This document shows positions 54,501 to 64,000 of a stretch of 64,000 nucleotides of DNA, piece after piece (the first letter of the stretch is position 1; each line of letters opens with the position of its first letter). Source of the stretch: Haematococcus lacustris (lineage: Eukaryota; Chlorophyta; Chlorophyceae; Chlamydomonadales; Haematococcaceae); contig JASKMD010000013.1 of NCBI GenBank assembly GCA_030144725.1, positions 372,001-436,000 of the forward strand, given 5' to 3'. Under the pieces are notes generated by a model, which ran no database searches, was not told the DNA's origin, and saw only the letters and a program-made list of their open reading frames with translations. The translations under genes were made by a program, and so were the position numbers.

Positions 54501-57500
54501 CTGCTGCTGCTGCCCTCCCTTGTTCCTGCACGCCTGACCTCCTGCTGCCCTGACCTGCATACACGCGCAGCTCCTCCTCTGCCACATCTCTGCCTGGCGG
54601 CCAGGGCCCCAGCACACCATCCTCCTTAGCCAGACACAGCTGAAGGATGGCTCGGGGCAGCACAGTGAAGGTGGCTGCAGGTACAGCACCAGGTATCACC
54701 ACCATCAACATCCACATCATGGCAGTAACATGGCTGTGCAAGACAAACACAGCAGGCATTAGTGCAACATACAAAACTCAGCAAGGGCTGGAGAAGCATT
54801 TTGTGCAGTGCTTCAGAATGTCAAGCAAACACCAGATGTCAGATGTCACCAGTCATCTGTCAGCATGTAGCAGCTCACAGCCAGATAAACTCACATGTCT
54901 GGATGAACGCTGCATCAGGCTGCACGGGTGGAGTGGCCTGGCCCCCCGGCACTGGCCTGGCTGCCTGGGCAACTGCCTGTATGGGGCGCATGCAGAGGCG
55001 GATGAGCTGCGACTGGCTGCCTGGATGAAGGCTGGTGGCGGGCAGGGCGTGGAGGCACTGCAGCAGGCGCAGTTGGAAGGTGGCAGCGCATGCTGCCAGC
55101 AAGCCTGCAGCACAAATGCAGTAAGAAGGGGCCATGAAGAGGTCAGGTGAGGTAAGGTAGGGGATGAGGTGAGGGCAAGGTACAGGTCAGGGAAGCTGGG
55201 GATGGCCAGCAGGGGATAGGAGCTATAAAGTGATCTGGAGCAGGCTGAGTATCTTCCATGGAGCACTAGCCAGTTTAACCAGGGAGGGCAAGTGCAGGGA
55301 CACAGCAGGCAGCAGCCAGGTGCTTCCATTATGTTGCAGGCCTGTGTCAGGTTGTGGGCTGCAGATGTGGGCTGCTGTTGTCTGGCCGTGACAGTAAGCC
55401 GTAACAATCCCAGCTGGTACTTGTTGCCAGCTGGGCCAATGAGGTAGGTGCTGGGGTACACCACTGATCACTGAGGGTCGGCTCTCAGTCCTAAGGTCAA
55501 TGGCAGCAAACCGCCAACTCGCAGCAAGGATCCAGGCTGAGTGCTCTCACACTGACCCAGGCTGAGGGGCAGGGGACCAACAGCGCACCTTGAGGTCCCC
55601 CCTTGGCCCTGGCTGGCTCCTTCAGGCAGTCCTGGGAGTCCATGAGCTCCAGCACTGGAACCAGCCAGGTGGCAAGCGTGTCCAGCTGCACAACAAGGAG
55701 CCACCACCTCCCTCAGCTTTGAAACTGGGCACAACGTCTATGATGGCATATGGGGAGCACAGGATGTGTGCCTATGCAATTGTTGTGCCTAGGCCCTCCC
55801 CTGCCAAGTCTAGGTGCACAGCACTTGCTGAGGCCATCCCCTGTCAAGTCCAGGTGCATAGCATGTGCAGAACAAGGGGGTGCCACACGCAGCAGTGCGT
55901 GCAACAAGTGTGTTTTGACACTGCCGCGCCTGACCTGAGCTGCTGCATTGCTGGCCAGGCCAGGGGCCATGACCCTGGCCAGGTAGGTGTTCAGGGCCTG
56001 CAGGGCCACCGCTCGCCACCACAGCTGCATGGCCAGGTCCGCGTCACCACCAGGGTGCAGATAGCTGCAGCACAGGCAGGCACCTCAGGGCACTGGCACT
56101 GGCACTGGCTGCTGACCCGCAAGGCCACACTGTGGTAGTTGTTGGAGCTGAGGCACTAGTGCAGCTGCCCATGACTGTGTACTGGTGCACTTCAGCCCAC
56201 AACCACCTGGTGACTGTTATCCAGGACCCCTTGTTGACCATAGCCATGGCCATAACCCCTGCCTCAGGTTGTGCTTGGGGTATACTCAACACATATGCCT
56301 TGCGGCTTGGTGTGTACCACCCCGCCTGCCTCACTCACTACTGGTCAGACAGGTCCTGATGAGCTTGTGGCCCTAGTGCCAGGCCCAGCAGGCCCAGCAC
56401 CACATCACAACCCTGCAGCCCTCCAGCAGCCACGCCATTGGCTGGGTCCCGGTGAGTTGCAAAGGTAGCGCCTGGGGCTGCAGCCGCACGCTTGCCAGCA
56501 GCTGACACAGGCGATGATGATGTTGAGGACAGGGAGCAGAAGGAGGACACAGCGGCAGCAAACGGAGACACAGGCTGGCTGCTGGTGTCGTCTGAGGCTG
56601 GGCCAGGGGTTGGGCAGGGCTGTGTGGTGGCGTGGAGAGTAGGGCCAGCCAGGACGCTGAGCAGGGTGGGTGTCCAGCACTCCAACAGGACATTCAGCAG
56701 GATGTAGCCAGACTCCTTTAGCAGTGCCCTGGACAGGCAAGGCAAGGCAAGCAGGCATCAGACAACTGAGAAACAGGCCGACACACTGCTCCATGGGAAG
56801 AGATAGCCCCAGTAGAAACACGGATGAGGGGCAGGACTGGATGGCAACGTGCAGGGTTATGCGCACCTGGGAGTGTTCCCAGTAGCATGCGGCTCTGTGA
56901 TGAGGTGCCTGGCCAAGGCTGCAGCCCGGCAGGGCAGGGCCCTGGGGATGGACAGAGGTAGCTGGGGCGCCACCTGGCCAGGGGCAGTCACGAGCTGGAG
57001 GTCAGGCTAGTGTCACCAAGTGCTCCGGCAACAGGCAGGGACTCGCACATCAGGGTGTGGCCATTGCCGTCACCCATTCATCGTCCCCCCACCCGCCTAG
57101 CCAGCTCTGCTGTGACTGTTGCGAGCAAGCTTATACACTGCTAGGCTGACAAGTGGCTGCTGTGCCAATGCCAATGCCTATGCCTTCCAGTGCCTGTGCA
57201 TCTTCCCTGACCTTCAGCAACAGCAGCAGGACCAGGAGCCGCAGGACCACTCACCCACAGCCCCGCTGCAGCAGCCAGGGCAGCACCATGCGCTGCAGCA
57301 ATCAGGCCCGGCTGTGCCTTGCCAATCAGCTCCCCCAGTGCTGAGGTGTCCATGCCCAGGGGCCCTGTGCTGACATGCTGACCACACAGCAGATTGGCAG
57401 CTGCCTGAAGGCAGTCCAGCTGCCTGCTGATGACCCTGGCTGCTCTGGCGGGCTGTGCTGACACCATGGCAGCCAGGCCTCGGGCGGCTTGGTAGCGCAC

Positions 57501-60500
57501 AGGGCCACTGTGTGAACTAGTCTGCAGAGGAGGGAAGGATGGCCATTACAGCAGACTCAGGGCAGCAAGGCGGCAGACATGGGTGCCCAGGTGGTCACGC
57601 CCGTGAGCGTCTCAGCCCATCACCCAAACACCTTTGCAGGGGAGAGGCATGAGGAGACAGAGCCCGGGCACAGTCACACATGGGGCACGGACACCTGTAC
57701 CACACCTATACCTCATGATCCCTGGCTATGACTCAGGCAACACAGGCCGAGTGTTCTCAAGCAGATAGGCTAGGGTGCATGGCATTGGGTGCACCTTGTT
57801 TTGACAGCAGCAGAAGGTATGTGCATGGGCAATGTGAGGCAAATGTGCATGTGGGACACAGTGCATGTCGCACCTGGGCTATCAGCATGCGCTCCACCAG
57901 CTCCCCGGCGTCACCATCACCTAACTCCCCCAGCACACCCATCAGCAGGCTCAGGCCTGCAACCAAGAGCAAGTGCAGGGCACACTGTCTGGGTGTGTGT
58001 GATCCAGCTCACCCCTGTCCTCTGCTCAGCACCAAAGCATAATGCCTATTGCTCATGCCTGCTGCATGAGCAAGCACCCACACCAAGCAGACAGTTCTAA
58101 TGGTGCAAAACCACCATGCCTATTCACCAAGCACCAAGCAGGAGCTGCAACACCCTGTCAGCATCATGAAACCAAGCCAAGCAGCCCACTTGTTGTAATT
58201 TACATTGCTACTCTAATGTTTTGATCCCCATAGCCCTGCTATGATGCTGCTGCAAGGCGTCGATGCTTCTAGTACACGCACCTTCAATTGCCACGACTGC
58301 GGTGGGAGTTGCACACCCCGGCTTAGCGAGCAATGCAGCCAGCTTTGTCAGCAGCGCTCTGCGGTTCTGGTCAGACAGCGCTGGCAGGATGCTGGTGGAT
58401 AGGATGTGCAGGGCACTAGCCTGAAGCAGCAGCGCACGGACAGCACACACAATAAGGGTGTAGGTAACAGCACCAGGGTATGCAGTCAATTGAAATGATG
58501 TGTAGAACTCTGAGTGTCCATTTGAGGCTGAGGTTGCTGCAGCATCACCACTCAAAGCACAGCCACAGGCAAGTAGCCTGCACTGCTGGTGATAGCGCCT
58601 GTCCATGGTGAAGTCTGAATGAGTCATAACTGTACACCATCACCTCATGACATTCAATAACCCAGTGGCATAGCTGAGCAGTCATTGTTCATGCTCACCT
58701 ACAGGCGTCCCTTTATGTGTGAACGTACCTCATTCTAGGCTGTGAAGTGTTGTGGGGTAAGAGAGCTGAGCACAGCTATAGGGGGTTATAGCACATACTG
58801 GCGAGCGCCATGTAATGATGCTGCTGCTGATGATGATGATGATGAGCTTTAGGGTTGCGAGGGGCGGCTAGGAGGTGTTGAGGCCATGAGCCACACCTGG
58901 GCATACGGTACCTCCCCACTAGCAAGGGCCGCACCCAGGGACGAGTCCGTCACCAAGCCCTTGGCTCTGGCATCCGACAGCACAGCCGCTGCCATGTCGC
59001 ACATTAGCATCACCTGCATGCCACAAGAGACCATGCTAGTGGGACTGAGTCTGCTGCCACGACATCTGTTATTGGAGCCTCACAGTTCCTGGCCTGCACT
59101 TAATCTTAGCCAGGCTCGTGCTGGGACATGTCAGAAGTAAGCTGGATGTCCACATTAGCATGTACCATGCAGCTGTCTTCACCTTCCCGCTGCCCCTCGC
59201 TCGCTGCCCTTGCAACCACCCTTAGACCCTGCCACAATCACCTGCATGGCTGCGTCCACCAGCGCAGCTGAGCCGGGTTGCTTGGCTGATGAGCTGGCCA
59301 TGTAGGCAACATAGGAGGTCCAGGACACAGCCAGGGCTGCGCACACACTGCCTTGGCTGTGGACGGCCGCCTCTGCCAGAGGCTGCAAAGGCAGCACACA
59401 GGGGGAGAGTAGCAAGCACAAATCATGAGCTTGCGGGGATGGGCAGTATCTCCACTCTTCCTGATCAGCTGCAACGTAAACGCGAGGAGCCGCACTGCAT
59501 TCCTGAACATTCCAGCCTGGCACAGTTGTCCATGCGATCTTAGGCAGCCTACCTTGCCGAGTGCTGCCTGCAGTGCGGCTGCTCCCTGACCAGCTTGCAG
59601 TCGCTCCAGCGCAACTTTCTTAATTGGGCGTGTCTCAGCCTTAATTGCTGCCTCCAGCGCCTCGTGCTGCACAGCTACTGCCAGGTAGCTTAGGGCCTGG
59701 GCAAATCCCTCGCGCACTACCTGCAGCAGACCCAGTGGTCGGGGATCACACTGTCTGTCTCATCCGCCAACGCTGTGCCTACTACCAGCAGTGTGGCTGG
59801 CTGCTGAAGCAATTGCTGTAACTGAGTAACACATGCTCCTAGGCTCCAATCCCTGCAGCGTGGGGGTGCGAGAGCGATGTGAAAGAGTGACTGTGGAAGC
59901 TGCGACTGTGTTGTGGCTGTGTGTGGGTTAGGGTTAGGGTAAGGGTAACCTATACCCTAACCCTAACCCACACACAGTAACCCTAACCCCTAACCCGAAG
60001 CTGCGGCTGTGATGTGGCTGTGTGTGTGGCATTTGCTCCCTGCAGACAGCCTTTTCCTCTCTTTTGCAATACCAGCTGTGATGGGCTGCAGCCTGTGTTG
60101 GGTGCTCAAGGGTGTTAATAATAAGGAGTACCCTGGCCTGGGCTACAAGCGGCTGCGAGACAAGCCACCAAAGGCCCAGCAGCAGCAGCAGCAGCCTGCT
60201 GAGGCACAGTAGTGTGTGCCCCCTTTGTTGAGCTGTCATCAGCTTACACTGAGTGCATGCAGGTCATGCCAACTCTACGCGATAGCCCTCGGGTCAGGCA
60301 ATAGTGTAGGTGGTAGGCGGGCTCATGTGCCATGTGCACTGGGTTTACTCCACACAGCCCAATAACATTGTTTGAGTCGGATCCAGATAGTGGCTGCTAG
60401 TGGCTGCTAGTAGGTACTACTGATCCGGCTAAAATGGAGGCCCTAGTGAGGGACAAGGAGGCTGCAGCCTGTGTTGACCCAAGCATAGTCTCATGCTCTG

Positions 60501-61779
60501 TCCTGCTCAGCCACTGCAGCAGGCACCTGAGCAGAGTCCTCCAAGGCAGTTGTAGCCATCCTGACGCACTCCTCCCAAAAGTAGCCCCCGTCACGCCACA
60601 GTGCCCCTCCACCAGCACGAGCTAGGGAGCTCATGAGGCCAGCAGCTGCTGTGCGCATCTCTGGCGACGAATCCTTTTGATCATTGGAAAGGGCAAAACA
60701 CACACCATTTTGGGCACAAGGTGGCCATGGCTGTGGGCATGCTCAACCACCTTGTGTGTGAGCATCATGCAGCCTGCTGTGACATCACATCACATAGCAA
60801 TACACCACGGCTCGCTGTGACCTCACACTGCCCGCTGTGACACTACAATACACATCACGGCACATCACAACACGTGTGTCACATGGCTCCTTGCAACCTA
60901 CCCTGCAGCAGCGATGCAGCAGGTTGAAGGCCTCTGCCTGTATTGCTATGGCGGCACGGTCACGCCAGAAAAGCCCCTCCACCGTTGCACTTGCTAAGCG
61001 CACGCCTGCCAACCGCACTCCCAATGCAGCTCCTGAACGTCCGCTGCAATGGTGCAAGACCAAGAGAGGATTGTGGCCTGGAGGTCTCAAACAGCTGTAG
61101 GCTGCAGACACCTACCTGCTACTGATTGCGATCGCCATGCTCTCCACTGCTGCAAAGGCAAGATAACTCCCATGATGCAGGGCCAGGTGGCCAAGCACTT
61201 CCAACAAGCTAGCACGCACTGCCTGCACAAGCAGGTGTGACAGGGAGCACAACTGCTTAGTGTCAGGGGGGCTTGGCCCTGGTACACCTGACAGACTACC
61301 TTGCATCCGCGTGACACACCTCTGACAACGGCTTGATGTGGGTGGCTGGGTCTTTGCCATTCAGTATGGACTGTATGCTATTCACTCGCGCATATATGCT
61401 CATGGTATTGCCCAAGAGGTAGAAGCGCGATAGGCATACACAGACTAGGCGCAGCACTGTGCTGGAAAGACCCCCACTGATGAGCTCAGTCAGAGCAGGC
61501 TCGCATCGCGCTTGCATCGCTTTGACCACTGCTCTGTCCTCAGTAGTGCAGGTCGCACTTGCGAGCTTAGGTAACAGCTCAAAGAGCTGTGCCTGGTCCA
61601 GGCTGCAAGCGAAGGCCCACTCGTGAGGCTGCATTGCTCATCTTTTCGTCGCACGCTGCACCGATGGACACGCACCGCTCTGCCTGAAGCTTTGCACTGC
61701 TGACAAGCACCTCCAGCTCGTTGGTGAAGGCCTCCAGTGGCAAGCAGTCCTCTTCATCGTAGTACACTGCGCTGGACAT
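45585..61779 (-). CDS. HEATR5: HEATR5/SWEETIE-type giant HEAT-repeat protein, ~20 or more exons
   Basis: It starts MSSAVYYDEEDCLPLEAFTN (61779) and ends PPAIALKSFCP, stop (45585). Blocks in family order: ARCEPALTELISGG and GNTMSIYARVNSIQSILNGK (~61300-61560); LVQAVRASLLEVLGHLALHH (~61115-61235); ~59250-59860; HRRAALALALGCIHRAKGGL (~52850-52920); TAVWALHALSLCAQASGPAF (~52500-52565); a DDDEPEPED acidic spot, then IHTRMVAAQLLVRLAQLLAR (~50920-50985); LVEVGYKLATGPLEALRPAG (~50290-50410); LLEQYQAQLVSALRTALAPG (~49830-49905); VAPAYKAAWPAVLDALTCSL (~48440-48510); the long exon ~46080-47200; and the final exon near 45585-45790. HEATR5/SWEETIE/Laa1 proteins act with AP-1/aftiphilin-type complexes in trans-Golgi and endosome traffic. 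Several introns hold mobile debris. A frame change with no evident intron occurs near 61630. Most exon ends are approximate. Confidence 0.8.
59926..59992. repeat. Head-to-head telomere-type repeats (TTAGGG then CCCTAA)
   Basis: GGGTTAGGGTTAGGGTAAGG is followed after a few bases by ACCCTAACCCTAACCC and, after CACACACAGTA, by more CCCTAACCCCTAACCC. The inverted arrangement resembles a telomere-telomere junction but is only about 65 bp. It lies in an intron of the HEATR5-type gene. Confidence 0.85.
60110..60470 (+). pseudogene. 5'-truncated Fanzor tail (lineage II) in HEATR5-type intron
   Basis: NKEYPGLGYKRLRDKPPKAQ then QQQQQPAEAQ, stop (60119-60212). Its 3' flank resembles 33700-33870 (stop, then TGTGTGCCCCC, GAGCTGTCATCAGCT, GTCATGCCAA) and ends around 60470 with a segment found inverted at 45237-45290. 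It lies antisense to the host gene. Confidence 0.65.
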
Positions 61780-61799
61780 TTCCTACTGCTACTGAAGCA

Positions 61800-62690
61800 G
61801 CCACATAGACGCGAGTAAAAGCCACCGGGAAGGTTCAACACAGGTTCAACGATGCCCATGTCACAATCAGAGCAATGCTTGCAGGCTAGGCAGGCCATTA
61901 AGGCCAGGCTGCCATCATCTGCGCCTGGCGATGGTTAGTATCTTACACCGTGGGGGGCATGCCAGCCTGGTGCACACCATGCTCAGTTATGCATACCTCA
62001 TCATTCTGCAAACTATCTTGGGCCACTGAAAATCGCCAGCGCGTATTTCCCTGCAAGAAGGGGCTCCAAGTAGGGCTAATTGCTCATATAAGCAACAGCT
62101 TAAAGCCAGACCTTCCGAACTCATTGTGGCATTTACACAACCTTGTCATGGATTTCGCGGTGACGGGACGTGTGCAATTGGCGTAGCACCGTGCGGCATG
62201 CGATGACCGCTTCGTCTTATATGCGGAAGTGTTTACAGTGGTGGTGGTGGTCAGGTTAGGCTGTGGGTAAGCTGTGCGGTGTCACAAAATTCATTGTTGC
62301 TAATGGTATGCTCAGGGTTGGGGGGGTGGGCTGGGTAGGGAGGCAGGGAGGCAGGGAGGCAAGGAGGTGTCAGCTTGCTGCTTGCCCACAAGCTGCCACC
62401 CCTTCTGGCTATGCCCTGAACTGGACCCTGACTGTGACCTGGCCCATGTTCTCACCTGATCTCACCCACAAGCCTGAGTCAGGTGCTGCAACAGCTGGCG
62501 GTCAGGGTGACAGGGAGCACTGCTGCTGCCTGCCTGTTGCGATGAGCTGTCTGCCTGTCGTGACTACACTAGCATATAGGGTGGCCACTTATGCTGTGTG
62601 CTAGTGTCAAGGTTAGTGGCGCTGGTGCTGCCCCTCCTCCGCTATTGTCTGCATGTTGTGATAAGCTACCAGTGGCAGGCTAGCTGGGGG
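61800..62690. other. Upstream region of the HEATR5-type gene; no gene seen
   Basis: Contains the putative promoter of the minus-strand gene starting at 61779 and short simple repeats (GGGAGGCAGGGAGGCA near 62337). No motif recognised. Confidence 0.4.
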
Positions 62691-63782
62691 TAGCCAGGGT
62701 GCCAAGATCCCGCAGCAACCCTGTGCGGCTCACCCAGCCTGGGTGCTGCTGCAGGCTTTGGCTGGACCAAAGCATGTTCCTTGCCATGCGCCAGGCATGC
62801 AACCGTGCTAGAGAGTATGGGGTCCTGCAGGATCCTTATGCCCTGTGTCACCGCATCAGAGCGTTCATGCTCCCCTTGGGGCTGTATGGCAGCCAGGTAT
62901 GGGGCACTGCCTTCCTTGGGCACGGTATGCAGCTCTCCAACCCAGTGCAAACACGCATGCTCAGCTTTCTCAGGTTTGCTGCCAGGGTACGTAGCTCAGT
63001 GTCAGGCCTAATGGTGCTGCGTGAGTTGGGGCAGCTGCCCCTCCTGCTTTACTGGCTTAAGGCTGCGTGCAAGTTCTGGAACACTGCCAAACTATCCCAT
63101 AGCGATCTACTAATGGGGGTAATCAAGGCAGATGTGGAGTTAGGCAGAAGGTGTCAGGCCAGTTGGAGTGCTCAGTTGCGCCAGAGAGCTGAGGGAGGGT
63201 GAGTTCACCTTGAGCCCGGACATGGTCCTAGGCAGCAAGGCTATGGAAGTCAAGTGGCTTGAGAGGTGGGGGAGGCGTTGGGTTGGGTTTGAGGGAGACC
63301 CTAGACTGCCTGAGACGGTGCATCGGGAGAGATGTTCGTATGCTGCATGGTTCAAGCATGGGGACGGCATTGTCATCAATCACATGGCACCGCACCTGCT
63401 GAACAGACAGCTCTCTACAGAAGTTCGCACGAGCTTGACTAGGTTCAGGTTAGGCAACAGCGGTCTGGGGGTGGAGAAGGCTCGGTTTGAGGGGGTAACT
63501 TTCATTGATCGCACATGCACCAGATGCACAGAGGGGTAGTGGATGACGCCATGCATTTCATCTTTGAGTGCACTGCCACGAGTTCCATCAGGGAGCAGCC
63601 GGAGTTTGCCATGACTTTATAGAACAATAATGAGAACTTGCATGACTTCATGTTGAGCCCATGTGCACCTTTGTTTGTGCACCTTGCTTTGAAGTGCGTT
63701 ACAGAAAGTCCCGAACCCCTAGAGGGGGAGGGCGGCCTAGCAGCCTGACGGCTGACGGCATAAGCGGTGTAAGCCACATCAT
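62690..63782 (+). mobile_element. LINE (non-LTR retrotransposon) 3' part, 5'-truncated and frameshifted
   Basis: 62699-63202 encodes the end of a reverse-transcriptase ORF (LDQSMFLAMRQACNRAREYG, IRAFMLPLGLYGSQVWGTAF, MLSFLRFAARVRSSVSGLMV, then LLYWLKAACKFWN). After a 1-bp frame change near 63190 it continues as in the copy at 34015. A missing G near 63535 breaks the zinc-knuckle frame, and TAG replaces CAG near 63618. The 3' end GCGGTGTAAGCCACATC is at 63780. Dead copy. Confidence 0.8.
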
Positions 63783-63959
63783 CATCAATGTGTCTAGAGA
63801 CAGGCCAGATCGAGCCAGTCACTCTGTTCAAGACAAGTATCATACAAGCCTACCACCCACCTGTGCAGTGTCTACTACATCCTAGCTTAGTGTCTGGACT
63901 GCCACACCGCTGACACGACAAGCAGTCCCTGCTGATGCTGTCAAGGCAGTTTTCGGATC

Positions 63960-63998
63960 GTGCCTCAGCAGCAGCAGCAGCCTGCTGAGGCACAGTAA
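63960..63998 (+). pseudogene. Minimal Fanzor tail (lineage II) at the window edge
   Basis: CAGCAGCAGCAGCAGCCTGC then TGAGGCACAGTAATG gives QQQQQPAEAQ, stop, as in the copies ending at 33700 and 60212. The sequence upstream is unrelated to Fanzor, so this is an extreme 5' truncation. Any 3' flank lies outside the window. Confidence 0.5.
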
Positions 63999-64000
63999 TG

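Noticed and set aside
59926..59992. A true chromosome end
   Set aside because: The repeats are inverted, very short and lie within an intron with exons continuing on both sides.

Overview
The window looks like nuclear DNA of a chlorophycean green alga. It is GC-rich, its genes are broken by many GT-AG introns, and coding and non-coding DNA are full of CAG, GGGGT and GGGGC tandem repeats. A head-to-head TTAGGG/CCCTAA tract fits the Chlamydomonadales clades that use TTAGGG telomeres (Haematococcus/Stephanosphaera-type); that placement is inference. One 500-base run of N (23965-24464) marks an assembly gap.

Layout. 1-2.9 kb: low-complexity exons of an unidentified minus-strand gene. 3.5-9.2 kb: two F-box-like leucine-rich-repeat (LRR) genes with Fanzor debris at their ends. 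9.9-14.9 kb: a multi-exon calcineurin-like phosphatase gene whose introns hold a (TGGGG)n array and a Fanzor relic. 15.0-15.8 kb: an 805-bp near-perfect palindrome. 15.8-31 kb: nested mobile DNA, namely an internally deleted Fanzor copy, LRR pieces, a second Fanzor lineage split by a tyrosine-recombinase transposon, a hAT MITE with an 8-bp target duplication, and an apparently intact five-exon Fanzor gene sitting between two halves of an LRR gene. 31.6-33.7 kb: two head-to-head Fanzor C-termini around about 850 bp of (GCCCC)n. 34-37 kb: a LINE 3' end and a 1.6-kb minisatellite. 38.1-44.9 kb: two paralogous NAT8-like membrane N-acetyltransferase genes. 45.6-61.8 kb: a giant HEATR5/SWEETIE-type HEAT-repeat gene. 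62.7-64 kb: a second LINE 3' end and one more Fanzor tail.

The most interesting content is the density of Fanzor (eukaryotic TnpB-like, RNA-guided nuclease family) sequences: one complete gene (about 795 codons; RuvC residues D506, E680 and D737 by my splicing), one 1.7-kb internal-deletion derivative, one older relic, and at least nine C-terminal fragments of related lineages. The complete copy and its relatives share a conserved roughly 250-bp tail between the stop codon and the element end, where an omega-RNA would be expected. The complete element is bounded by a 12-bp direct repeat. Fanzor pieces repeatedly lie within or beside LRR genes and in introns of housekeeping genes. All family calls come from motif recognition by eye; no database search was run.
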